From: Triglochin maritima
Lineage: Eukaryota > Streptophyta > Magnoliopsida > Alismatales > Juncaginaceae
Assembly (NCBI GenBank): GCA_963682175.1
Contig: OY821771.1
Location: 39,638,201-39,702,200, forward strand
DNA length: 64,000 nt
Direction of reading: 5' to 3'
Each line of letters opens with the position of its first letter. Position 1 is the stretch's first letter. The position numbers were made by a program, and so were the translations under genes. Positions 23,440 to 34,482 of this stretch are shown here, piece after piece. The notes under the pieces were generated by a model. The model made no database searches. It worked only from the letters and a program-made list of their open reading frames with translations, and had not been told where the DNA came from.

Positions 23440-24510
23440 GAGCTTGAAGATTTATTAGAAATTCTAACTGTTTGGATACCAAAAAATGGACGACCGAACT
23501 AGTTTCCAATAAAACTCGATGGACTAGATAGATGCTCGATGAACACACTTTGGATACTCATTCTAGACACTCAATCTGACTCAATATGAGATCGATAGGA
23601 ACGTGATTGTTGTGCTCGACAGACTTGATATGAGTTCGACAACAATTTGTTAAGTTTGTTTTAACTTATTGTTGAGTTTGTTTTTATGTACTCGATGGAG
23701 CTTTATAGAGGCTTCTAGAAGTTACACATCTAGTTTTCTTTGATCAGTAAAAGCTCTTTCGAATAGAAAATACAACGGGCTTGGACATCACTCCAATGAA
23801 ACAAACTCCATGCCAATGTAAGGTTTTTGTCCATCATTGCCCAAAGCTATATTATCAACATCCATCTCGACTTGTTCTTCACTTTGGACATCATGTGCTA
23901 GTGGTAAGCCATATCCTCAGCAAACCATTCCATATCAGAATCCAAACAATACTCATCGAAGTCGCCAAAGCCTACCCTCCGATGTGGTACTCGATGTTGA
24001 ACGAGAGTAGATGAAGAGTAAAACAGAAAAGATGGAGTGTGATGCAAGTTTCACATGTTTGTTTCATGTGCTATCATCCAATTTTAACCACAATCTCGGG
24101 ACTGGTTTGGGACTCCTCGACACTAGCTTGGGACTGCTCGGGACTGGTTCAAGATTGCTTAGTACTGGTTCAGGACTGCTCGGGACTGGGCTCGGGAAAG
24201 CTCAGGACTAATTTGAACCCGATATGCGCTTAATATAGCTCGATAGGGTCTTCCTATGAAGTTGAGTTCGTTTATATCTTTTTTGTTCTTCAACTCGATC
24301 GAGAGCGATGAAAGTTCGACGATGCTCGATGCTTTATGACATAGCGAACAATCTTAATGTCAGTTTTTTAATGTCGCACTCGATTGTGCTCGACAGTGCT
24401 CGATATAGATCGATGGTGTTTTCTTGATCTTATCTTGAATTTTTTTTAATGATGTGATTGATAGTGCTCGACAGTGCTCAATATAAATCAATGGTTAACA
24501 AACATTTAGT
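23440..24510. repeat. CTCGA-rich low-complexity region with minisatellites
   Basis: Many CTCGAT, CTCGAC and GCTCGA motifs. At 24095-24210 a roughly 20-bp unit related to GGGACTGCTCGGGACTGGTT is repeated about five times. The segment GTGCTCGACAGTGCTC occurs twice (near 24388 and 24465), each followed by a related ATAAATCAATGGT-type sequence. No terminal repeats or coding frame were recognised. It could be the inside of an unclassified LTR or a decayed satellite. Confidence 0.6.
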
Positions 24511-24724
24511 GTTTAAAATGATAGGTTTAGGGTTTGTCTTTGTATTTGATCCAAAGAAGGTAAAAGAGGAAAGGAGGTGGAGGGATATTTTACCACCATG
24601 TGGAAAGTAGATGTACAAATGTTATTTTATTTATCGACGTGACTGCTCAGCCACACCATTGGATTCTCATCCAAAGATTCTTATCTACCACTTACCGCCA
24701 AAGTGGTTGTTTAAAGACTACAAC

Positions 24725-24728
<4 letters not shown>

Positions 24729-24768
<40 letters not shown>
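24729..24768. repeat. (AT)n microsatellite
   Basis: Uninterrupted run of about 20 AT units. Confidence 0.97.
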
Positions 24769-24770
<2 letters not shown>

Positions 24771-27700
24771 ACTTCCTTCAAAAGCATGAAATGTTGTCCC
24801 TTTAGTACTTGTGTTGTCATTTGTGTTAGTTTGTGATATGCTAATCAGAAATTAAGTGCCTACATGGGCAATCGATTTCGTTATGGTAACAACAACTTAT
24901 ATTGAAGTAGGGTTGATATCTTTAAAATGTGGATCTAAATGTAGCTAATGTGAGAACTAATAAAGATGAAAGGGTTAATTATTATTTTGTATAGTTTTTA
25001 TAATTGTACATTTCAAAGTTGGAGGAAATTGCAGAGACTCAGGATTCAGGAATTGAACATGCATGTGACATGACATTTTGTCACTGGATAGATTGCATCT
25101 CTGTTAAATACTCGAAGAATATTGTTTTTGCAGGTTCAACACTTCAACTTACATTATTTACAACAAAAAAATTATAAAAAGTTTTGGCGGAACGGTAGCG
25201 GGTGGACGTCAAACCTCCAACCTGACATCTTTTAGAACCCTAGCCACTTTTTACTACTATTTTGGTTAATTATTAGAACCTCAAACTTACCATTTTGATT
25301 AATTATTAGAAGCAGAAACAATTCCAATTGAATTATTTCAGGCAAGAGATTCCAACTAATGATATTAAATCACCACCCCATCAACGCACCCCACACGTAG
25401 GAGAACGTTACTTTTTGATGTGAATGATGCTGTTGGAGCATCTCTGTTCTGAAAGTAAAATAAAAAAAGGAAGATACTTGAAGGAATCCACGAGGATTCC
25501 ATGAGTGAGAGACCAACCGGTGGTGTTTGAATTCAAATCAAACACTTAAGTGGGCATTGTGGTCAGAGTAACAGAAATTGATTGGTGCATCACGTGACAA
25601 TTAAATCAATTCAATCACTCTTATGTCTGACAAGTTGCTGGATTTTGGATCTTCTCTCTAAGTTAGATTCCTGTATGATGTAAGAAGAGTTGTCGGGTGC
25701 TAAATTGCCATAGGAAAAATCTAATTGGAAGTATATAATTAAGAAAATCAAATGGAATGAAAAGAAATAACGTAATTTGATCTATAAGGTCAAGATACGA
25801 ATGGAAGAAGAAATTAAGTAAAGAATTTGTCATATCTAAGTATATTTACATCGCTTATTTCAAAAGTTAGGAGTTGAGAGAATCATATCTTTTGACCTTT
25901 TGGGGTGTGCTTTTTATCCTCTAAATCACAGAAATGAAATTCCAAGCACAAGTAGTTTTCTGTGGAATTTTCCTACTTGTTTAAAAAATACCCACAAAAG
26001 ATTCCATTAGAACGTCATAAAAGTTTCCTAATCTCCAAAAGGAATATTCGGACAAAACCAAATGACCTGTCACAGAGATGTAATGTTTTGCCAACTTAAA
26101 GAAATGGAGATGGCGACTAATTAAGATGGAGGAATAACATTAAGAAGCAACAAAATGTGTGTTTTCAAGACAAGAATGTTGTGTTCTGTGATATTTTTAT
26201 GTTTTCTGTTGTGCAAGAGGACACCATTGAAGGGCAGCCCCAGTCTTGTTCAGGATCAGATCTTGTGGTGATCAAATTATCGTTGCTGGTCCATATTTTT
26301 GGAAGAGGTATTTTGTTTTTGCACATATATCATTTCAAAGGATGATTTTGTTTTCGAAAGTTTTTGTTGATGAATTTTATCGTGTTCGAGTTAAATCTCA
26401 AGATAAGATTCTTGTTTATCGGTAGGAAAATAACCTGACAACACATTCATGCAACCAATATATTCATTGCGTATTTACTATGTACGTATTCAGACATGTT
26501 TCTGACTTCCAGTGGAATCAAAATTTTCCCGACTATATTTACGCTCAACATATACTTGTTGAGTAATGATGAAACACGTGTATGTGCCCCTAACAATTTA
26601 ATTGTGCACGTAAAACTCGGGGTATATTAGGCTAATATTATATGTCAAGAGTTTATAAGTGACGATAGCTCAATTTGAATAAACATAAAGCGGGTATTTT
26701 CAAAACACCCCTCCATTTGACTATTTTCATTCACGGATTCACAAATGAAACTTCTCTAAAAGATCAATATATATGTACTACAAAAAAAGATCAATATATA
26801 ATACATGAAGAAAGCAAAATTAAACAAGCATCAGTTGGTCCAATAAGAATTCAATTTCCAACTTCCACCGGATTACTGTAATTATTAGGACGTGATTCAC
26901 GAAGTCGATCCCAAGCTGCTGATGTGTTGACAACAGATGATTATAATCAACGAAGATTAACTTGACACATCAATCCATCGATCGTTTCCCACACACAACA
27001 TTATCATCTTCAATTAGGTCAATCAAATGCAATAAGTTACATTATATACATACATAATTAATATTATCTGCTTAGCTGCCGTTTGGTTCATCTTGACCGT
27101 CCAAGTCCATCTCATCGTCGTGATCTTTTTTCCATCTACGGCTGAGAATGCATTCCAAAGAGGTGGGGGAGGTTGGCGCATGTGTGGTGTTAGGTTTGGA
27201 AGGAAAGATAAGGGAAGTATGGTCTTCATCTAATACTCAAATGTCGACTTGGTTAATTTCTTGGGTGTTGCTTTCATGGAATACTATATTTAGTTTGATG
27301 GCTCGAGGAATGGGAATGTGTGATTCTCGCTAGAGCTTGTGGGTTCCATGAATGGGATCTTGCCCCAACAATTTTTTGCCATTTCATATATTCATGCAAG
27401 AACTTTGAAATGACATTTTCTTTGCTAAAACATTTTTTCAAGGAGTTTAAATTAGTATATAACATTGTTCTCAATAATGAAGAATAATTTATAACGAATT
27501 TTTAATATATATGGGAAACGTTTATAAGAAATTATGGTGCAAGGTTGTCTCTCAATTTTGTAGGGAAGACAATTAATTAATTTAGTGTTATGTATCTAAC
27601 TGAATATGATCCACATTCTCAAAAACAATGTCCTTAATTATTTAGGTCATAATATCGTTTATTGTTGTACAATATCATCCAATATCCAACTGAATATGAT

Positions 27701-28030
27701 CCACATTCTCAAAAACAATGTCCTTAATTATTTAGAGAAGAGAATCTAAAAAACTAGAGTACACGAGTTCTGAAGGTCTATTGGCATGTGAAGTTTTTCT
27801 AAGTTATTGCTCAGAAAATACGTCAATTAAAACAACAAACCGAGGCATGTATTTGCAAAACAAAAATGATTCATGCACTTCTTTTAACATGCCATATGTA
27901 TTATGTAACACTCCTGACGTATAGAGACATGATTCGTTTAAACTGCATGCACGTGGAACATTTTATCAACTATATAATTGTTTTCAAATCTGATGACGTG
28001 ATAATCTAGACTTGTGTTTACTTCCCAATA
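24769..28030. other. Intergenic, no gene recognised
   Basis: AT-rich, no conserved frame on either strand. One small tandem duplication at 27598-27735. Confidence 0.4.
27598..27735. repeat. 48-bp direct repeat at 90-bp spacing
   Basis: The block starting ACTGAATATGATCC and ending TTATTTAG occurs at 27598-27645 and 27688-27735 without differences, separated by a 42-bp linker found only once. Confidence 0.95.
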
Positions 28031-28038
28031 GACGTGAC

Positions 28039-28544
28039 CAGTGCTCGGATATGCGACCGCAGAAGCAGGTGTGATGCGGTCGGGATCCACATCGCATCCT
28101 AAGGATGCGGCCTCCTATATGCAGACCGCATTGTCATCCGCATATGCGGCCGATGCGGGCCCATATGCAACGCATATCAAATAAACATATTTCAAATCTA
28201 ATTGGGTCAAAATCCGAAAGATATCCGATTACCCATTTAACTTATTTTGCAAACAAAAAAACTTTTAACCAAATTTACAAACAAAAGATCATCTCCAAAT
28301 TTCTCACTCGATCCCAAAATTCGTGTCACTCCCACATTTTCGACTCCCGTCGGTGCCCCGCATTCCGTATATGTAAATGTATATTATTAAATGTATATTC
28401 CACATATTATTTTAATATGTAAATGTATATTATTTAATTATTAAATCGCAAACCGCATATGCACCCGCATCGCATCCGCATTCCGCATATGTTCGATGCG
28501 GTGCCCGGCCGCATCCACTCCGCATCCCGCATATCTGAACCTTG
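28039..28544. mobile_element. hAT-type MITE, 506 bp
   Basis: Starts CAGTGCTCGGATATGCG; the reversed right end reads CAAGGTTCAGATATGCGG. The two ends are related terminal inverted repeats with the CA-start typical of hAT elements. It is flanked by the exact 8-bp duplication GACGTGAC (28031-28038 and 28545-28552), the hAT size. Both subterminal parts are filled with GATGCGG/CCGCATC motifs in both orientations, as in hAT transposase-binding regions. It has no coding capacity. Confidence 0.9.
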
Positions 28545-28552
28545 GACGTGAC

Positions 28553-29834
28553 CATTGACATTCCAAGATGCATTAATACGTGTCTCACTATCCTACAATG
28601 TTTCTAACGTGGGACTAGAGCATCACGACGTTAGACTGGTATGTGTCTCTTCTTTGTATTTAAATTGTCTTCTAATGGGTAAATCGGATGTATCTTATTT
28701 TATAAAAAAACATATTTTTAAACAATAAAATAAACAACACAAATAATGACGTAGATGGCGACGTGGAGCGCGTCCTTGTATCAGGACTCTTTGTAGAAGT
28801 AACTCAAGAAGAAATATTCATGCAACATCATTTTATTGAGAAGTTGCATATATGTCCAACAGTATTTATGAATTTTGTGAAAATATAAAGAAATTTTCAC
28901 AAATTTATAGAACTTGTCACTCAATTGCACTACACAACAAGAAGGTGTCGTTTGGGTGGCAATCTAATTCATTCTAGTTGAATATACTTTAACAACTATG
29001 TTTTGATCGTTTGTTGCAGAATAAGTAAAATAAAGTATGTTCAACATACAATAGAGTAATGGATACCTACTATTTTTTTGTCCGATCGAACACGTACGAA
29101 GCAGCTTGGAATTAATAACACTTGATTTAGTTGGTGAGTTTCCACAAAAGGTTGGAATAACGAATCTACGTACATAACTGCCTAAATAAAGGAAATTGCT
29201 ATATAATTCAGGATCTTGGCCTCTGCGTGAATTTCTCGAACGAATCCATAGATCTCGCATGCATGCACTCATGTAGGTCTGTATTGGTGGTTGCACATTC
29301 GAACGACTCTTGTGGATTGATCGATGGAGGTTCAATATTCCATCGTCCCGTAATGACCAATATCAGCAAGCAAGTTTGAACAATTGTGGATCGTATATTG
29401 AGGTCTAGTCAAGTTGCACATGGTCTTATGTCCGCTAGGACACATCAACTTTTGAATTTTGGATTCTCAGAATTTTGGATTCTAAGATGATTTTTCTTAA
29501 GTTAGCTTTTAGGGTACTGTGATTATAATATAAGTATATAACCAAAAGCTAGTGTTTGGAACACTATTATTTTTAGTTAGTTTCTTGATTCCTATATAAT
29601 TTCAATCACTAAAAGTTTAAAATCAAAAACTAAATTGTAATTTAAGCGCACACTAACTTTTCAAAGATTTTACAAATTACTCAAACTCTAAAATATAGTA
29701 TCCGAAAACGGATTCTTATAAATCTTTAAACAGAACTCTTACCGCACTAGTTTTAAATTGCGTGTAAATAGAAACCGATTGACCATAGCCACATCACATG
29801 AAGTGGTTCATCACCAAACAGACGGCGCAACACA
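28553..29834. other. Intergenic, no feature recognised
   Basis: AT-rich; a 123-codon minus-strand frame (28964-29335) has no recognisable domain. Confidence 0.4.
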
Positions 29835-29843
29835 TAAATATTA

Positions 29844-30372
29844 GGGTTAATTACAGTTTGTTCTTCTGAATTATGCTTTGGTATCACTTTGTCCCCCTGA
29901 ACTTTCAAAGTTAACAGTTACATCTCCTGAACTTTAATTTTGTAACATTTTGCCCCGCTGAACTTAAAAAACTCATTATTTAACACACATTCGACGTTTT
30001 TTTCCTAATTTTTTTGTTGTATCCCTAATACACTCCTAAACCTATATTTACGTGAAAGTTTGGATCCAAACGGAAGTCGGATATGGTTGGAATTTGGGTC
30101 AGTTTGACACTCAATCCGACCCAAATTCAAACCATATCCGACCTCTGTTTGGATCCAAATTTTCACGTAAATATAGGTTTAAGAGTGTATTAGGGATACA
30201 ACAAAAAATTAGGGAAAAACGTCGAATGTGTGTTAAATAATGAGTTTTTGAAGTTCAGGGGGACAAAATGTTACAAAATTAAAGTTCAGGGGAGGTAACT
30301 GTTAACTTTGAAAGTTCAGGTGGGCAAAGTGATATCAATGTATAGTTCAAAAGGACAAACTGTAATTAACCC
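29844..30372. mobile_element. Foldback MITE, Mutator type, 529 bp
   Basis: The two halves are near-complete inverted copies of each other (arms of about 250 bp, ends GGGTTAATTACAGTTTG), and the hinge near 30105 is itself a short palindrome. It is flanked by the exact 9-bp direct repeat TAAATATTA (29835-29843 and 30373-30381), which is the Mutator target-duplication length. There is no coding capacity. Transcription through it would give a long double-stranded hairpin. Confidence 0.9.
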
Positions 30373-30381
30373 TAAATATTA

Positions 30382-30676
30382 ACGCCGGACCATCCCTTTG
30401 TCTTGATAAAATCAACATCACCGGTCGCCATTGGATTTAATTCCACAATAATAACATATATACAAATTGCACTCAGAATCTAATAACACAGGTGGACCGA
30501 ATCAAACCAACCCCATCAAGTTGTGGACCACAAAGGCACCCACACCAGAAGAGATCCAACCCAGGGGCAAAACCGTCATTACAAGGTAAGTAGAGAAGGA
30601 AGGAATCTTGTCGTGATTCTGCGGGAGGGTATCCCCTCGGAATCTCCAAGAGCCACAATCCCCCGACCATTGGTTC
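30382..30676. other. Short spacer between two transposons
   Basis: Unique-looking sequence with no recognised feature; ends in the TTA target of the Harbinger element. Confidence 0.4.
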
Positions 30677-31004
30677 TTAGGGCACCCTTAACGGGGGTGC
30701 CCCGCCCGGGCGCCCTGGTCGGGCGCCCGGGCGCACCCCCGTTAACGGGCGGGGCGCCCGTGGGGCGCCCGCCCGGGCCACCCGCCCGGGCGCCTGCCCG
30801 GGCGGTGGGCGTCCCGGGCAGACGCCCGGGCGCCCATGGGAGGGGGACACGTGTCCCCCTCCCATTGGTGATTAATTTTTTTTTTTGAATTTTTTTTGTT
30901 TTGTTTTTGTTATTAGTGGATTGGGTATTTGTTATAAATGTGGGGTAATAATTTTTTGTAAGTAATTAAAATTAAGAAATTTCCAGAACCAATACACTGT
31001 TTAA

Positions 31005-31125
31005 TCACGGGTGCAATATTTAATCACGGGTGCACTATTTTCAATCACGCGTGCACTGTTTGCAATCACGCGTGCACTATTTGCAATCACGCGTACACTA
31101 TGTGCAATCACGCGTGAACAGTGCA
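31005..31125. repeat. Six-copy TCACGCG array with 21-bp period
   Basis: Copies of TCACG(C/G)G(T) start at 31005, 31024, 31045, 31066, 31087 and 31108, so the last five are exactly 21 bp apart. Core CACGCGTG is a palindrome. The array ends about 25 bp upstream of the TATA box of the transposase gene. Confidence 0.9.
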
Positions 31126-31150
31126 ACAAATACATCCAAACCCTCCCAAC

Positions 31151-31158
31151 TATAAATA
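31151..31158 (+). promoter_or_regulatory. TATA box of the Harbinger transposase gene
   Basis: TATAAATA, 67 bp upstream of the start codon, followed by a pyrimidine-rich leader ending TCTCATCA before ATG. Confidence 0.75.
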
Positions 31159-31224
31159 CATCTATTTATCTCCTGATTCCTCACATTTCCTTAACTTCTC
31201 AACTTGTAGCTTCTTCTCTCATCA

Positions 31225-32532
31225 ATGTCGGATAATAGTTTAAACTCCGGTCAATCGGACGATGATAACTGGAATGAGACATTAAATCTAATGGACCGTG
31301 CTATTGAATTAGCCGGACAGGCTGTTTACGAAAGGACTACACGTCCTAAGCAGCGTCGAAGGAGAACGACGAACCCAGATAGAGATCGTGAACTAGGTTA
31401 CAGACGCCTTGTAGACGATTATTTCTCTGACAACCCTATGTATTCTGATACTCTTTTCAGGACAAGATTTCGGATGAGAAAACATGTCTTCCTGCGCATC
31501 CACAATGCCATCGAAGCATCTGATGTCTTCTTCCAACGAACACCGGACGCAACTGGTAGGATGAGCATCTCCGGTCTACAAAAAAGTACGGCAGCAATGC
31601 GAATGCTAGCATATGGCGTTGCCGCTGATGGGATCGATGAGTACCTACGAATGAGTGCGGCAACATCCAGAAATGCTCTCCTCAAATTCTGTGAAGGTGT
31701 TATTCGCATCTTCGGCCCTGAGTATTTACGTCGGCCAACTGCAAATGACTTGGCACGCCTACTTTACGTTGGTGAGCAACGTGAGTTTCCAGGTATGATG
31801 GGGAGTATCGATTGTATGCACTGGGAGTGGAAAAACTGCCCAGCTGCTTGGAAGGGACAACATCAAGGACGTGCTGGGAAAGCAACTCTGATCCTTGAGG
31901 CGGTGGCATCGTACGACTTATGGATCTGGCACTCCTTCTTCGGAATACCGGGTTCATGCAATGACTTGAACGTCCTGCAACAATCTCCGGTTTTCGACGA
32001 CATACTAGAAGGCCGAGCACCACCTGTTAATTATGAGGTAAATGGTGTTCAATATGATATGGGATACTATCTTACTGATGGTATTTATCCACAGTGGGCG
32101 GCCTTCATCCAATCCATCCTTCACCCTCACACCCCGAAGCACAGATTGTTTGCTGAAGTGCAGGAGGCAACGCGTAAAGATGTTGAACGCGCTTTCGGAG
32201 TGTTGCAAGCGAGGTTCGCGATCATCAGAAACCCGGCTCTTGCCTGGAGCAAGGACGTTCTGTCCAAAATAATGACAGCTTGTATCATCATGCATAACAT
32301 GATAGTGGAGGACGAACGCGACTGTTATGCTAATTTTGGAGATATTCGCGAATTTATGGAAGATCGTCCTGGAACTTCAGCTGAGGCAACGTCGTATTCG
32401 ACCGATCGTATAGCAGATATTCACGAGTTTTTTGTCAATCAAGATCGAGTGCGTGACAGGAACCAACATTTGGATCTGAAAGGCGATTTAATTGAGCATA
32501 TATGGCAACGCTACGGAAGAGGAGCTGTTTGA
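31225..32532 (+). CDS. PIF/Harbinger transposase (DDE_Tnp_4 family), intact
   Basis: Uninterrupted single-exon protein of 435 aa. It would cut and join the element's own ends in the nucleus. Residues 1-60 are acidic then strongly basic (PKQRRRR, 41-47). Residues 60-160 hold the helical region with FRTRFRMRKHVFLRI. The DDE nuclease follows: GSIDCMHW (first Asp, 196), PGSCNDLNV (Asp 247), LTDGIYP (Asp 285) and RKDVERAFGVLQ (Glu 321). Which of 247 or 285 is the second catalytic Asp cannot be decided here. The end is MHNMIVEDE plus a variable tail. Length and motif order match plant Harbinger transposases. With no frameshift or stop it may be functional, but Harbinger transposition normally also needs the SANT-like protein, for which the only candidate in this window is at 60851-62045. 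Confidence 0.96.
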   Translation: MSDNSLNSGQSDDDNWNETLNLMDRAIELAGQAVYERTTRPKQRRRRTTNPDRDRELGYRRLVDDYFSDNPMYSDTLFRTRFRMRKHVFLRIHNAIEASDVFFQRTPDATGRMSISGLQKSTAAMRMLAYGVAADGIDEYLRMSAATSRNALLKFCEGVIRIFGPEYLRRPTANDLARLLYVGEQREFPGMMGSIDCMHWEWKNCPAAWKGQHQGRAGKATLILEAVASYDLWIWHSFFGIPGSCNDLNVLQQSPVFDDILEGRAPPVNYEVNGVQYDMGYYLTDGIYPQWAAFIQSILHPHTPKHRLFAEVQEATRKDVERAFGVLQARFAIIRNPALAWSKDVLSKIMTACIIMHNMIVEDERDCYANFGDIREFMEDRPGTSAEATSYSTDRIADIHEFFVNQDRVRDRNQHLDLKGDLIEHIWQRYGRGAV

Positions 32533-32970
32533 AAATGAGTTAACGTAGTTGGTCATGTAGTATTTAACAGTTGAGTTTATGTAATATGTACTGTTGTTTC
32601 TTAACTTTGATTGTAATATTTCCTATTTCAGTTTGTCTTAAATGTAACGTGGCTCCGTAATATTTAATAATAATTTCGTGATTTACCAGTAATTATTAAC
32701 AATATTTCGAGTTAAAATATAATTATAATGTAATTAAAATTAGATTTATATAAAATGTAATTTGTTAAATGTTGTGTGAGAATTAAATTTGTTTAATTAA
32801 GAAATGATGTGGATGAAAGAGAGTGTAGGGTGGGTGGGGGTAGCCTGGGCATGGGTAAGGGGTTTTTTTGGGTGGGTTGGGTGAGCTGACGTGGCAGAGA
32901 GAAGCTGACGTGGCAGAGAGAGAGTGCAGGGCGCCCGGGGGTAGCCCGGGCGCTGTTAAATATGCTCTTA

Positions 32971-33808
32971 AGGTTTGGAATCTTTGTGAATTTCTGGGAA
33001 ATTGGTTCTTAAGGTTTGGAATCTTTTACCAATGGTTTTTGTTTTGTTTACTTGATTTTTTTTTTTTACTTTTTACCCCAATAGCTGAGATATAGTTAAC
33101 ACTTTTGCTACAATATTTACATGTAATATTAAGTAGATAAGGAATATACTACCCGTATCAATGAACATATTACATTCGTTAAAACACTGATCTCTTGATA
33201 TCATAAAATGACTCATAATCTTTTGATTTACAGCATACATTTCATATGAATTGGAACCCTCCTTTATTATGTATTGGTTAATACTTACTATGTTTCTCTT
33301 GCGTGGTATTTGTAGATACGTAAAACGATTTTAAATAAACAGTAAAGAGTATTTTATTAACAAATGATTATTTATTTATATTTACACAGGGGAACCCCTT
33401 CTTCCATTCTACAGACCGAAAAAATAAATCGAGATAAAAAAAATTCGGATCATTGATGAGCCCACAACTATTAAAGGTAAGTTCAAGATTTGACTCTTGA
33501 AATTCTAGGTATTTGATCTAATGCTTAACAATCGAACAATGCCAATTTAATAACAAATGTACTTTTCATATTATGTAGGCATTGGAGGACAAGGGGCAAT
33601 GTTCGAAATTAAAATCAGAAGGTCAGAATAAGTATAAAAAAAGACATAGAAAATACTCCATTGAAATGAAGTAAATGAATATTCATTTAGGGATTGTGTT
33701 TTCGCAAAGGAGTTCATATCAAATGTGTAAAAATCCAAAGGATATTATTGGATGGCTGACATATAAAGAAATCAAAATTCCATGGGGTTGAAAATCGATG
33801 ACAGATCA
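32971..33808. other. Intergenic, with a tandem copy of the Harbinger target site
   Basis: TTCTTAAGGTTTGGAATC occurs at about 33006, some 40 bp after the element's right flank. Joining the element's two flanks gives the same word. Nothing else recognised. Confidence 0.6.
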
Positions 33809-34238
33809 GTAGGCCTGTAAATGGGTCAAGTACAGAATGGGTATGGGTATACGCCTGGATAAACGAGTACAAGTATATATCTGACCCCAAAAATTCATAC
33901 TCATACCTGATCTGTACTCGCCTAATAATCAGGTACGAGACGGGTAACCAAGTATTCAACCATAACATATGAAAATTTTAAATTGAAGATAATTTATATA
34001 ATTAATACCTAAAATGAGTATAAAGTAGTAGTAATTCATGTTTAAACATCAAAAAAACATAACAAGAAATACAAAGCAACCATCAACATAAAGTTCAACT
34101 TATTATAATACAAGTTTAAACATATTACAACAAAATTTCAACACATATTTTACAAGTGATAGCTTAGTATATATGGGGTATGTTTTTTTATGAATACTTG
34201 AATCTGACCGGAGCGAGTAACTGGATATACGGATATTA
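33809..34238. mobile_element. hAT-like MITE, left part, interrupted by a copia insertion
   Basis: Begins TAGGCCTGTAAATGGGTC and carries GGGTATGGGTATACG / TACTCGCC motifs typical of a plant hAT-related MITE. Its right end appears to continue beyond the copia element at 39187-39205 (CTGTCTCATTTTTAGGC, a decayed inverted version of the left end). No target duplication was confirmed. Confidence 0.5.
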
Positions 34239-34468
34239 TATTGAATTCAATCGAGAGTTGTGGAGGAAGAAGAAGAAAGAGTATTTTGTTTTATTGTTTT
34301 TTCCGTTGTATTACATATGAGAATACCAGAATATATATATGTGTGTGTTTACATAGCCGTTGGTAGAAGATGTTGTAGTGATTTCTTTCCTTGAAGAGAT
34401 GTTGTCATAGAAGGAGGAGCGTAGATGCTCTCCAACGGTCGAGTCTGTGTAAGGTAAGTTTCTCAACA
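34239..34468 (-). repeat. 3' LTR of the copia element
   Basis: Starts TGTTGAGAAACTTACC on the minus strand and ends GAATTCAATA. It differs from the 5' LTR by a few substitutions and small indels. Confidence 0.95.
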
Positions 34469-34482
34469 CGCCCCCCCTCAAG
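34469..34482 (-). other. Polypurine tract of the copia element
   Basis: Minus-strand TTGAGGGGGGGCG directly before the 3' LTR; the primer for plus-strand DNA synthesis in LTR retrotransposons. Confidence 0.85.

Larger units (their letters stand above)
30680..32967 (+). mobile_element. PIF/Harbinger element carrying only a transposase gene
   Basis: Element of 2288 bp flanked by TTA (30677-30679 and 32968-32970), the standard Harbinger target. The left end is GGGCACCCTTAACGGGGG; the reversed right end is GAGCATATTTAACAGCGCCC. Next to the ends lie GC-rich CCCGGGCG palindromes (30690-30865 and 32930-32955). Two GCTGACGTGGCAGAGAGA repeats lie just inside the right end (near 32884 and 32903). A phased TCACGCG array and a TATA box precede an intact transposase frame. 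The SANT/Myb-like second gene normally found in autonomous Harbinger elements is absent. Confidence 0.93.

Noticed and set aside
30523..30888. 121-codon frame across the GC-rich left end of the Harbinger element
   Set aside because: Gly/Pro/Arg-rich reading produced by CCCGGGCG palindromes; crosses the element boundary.
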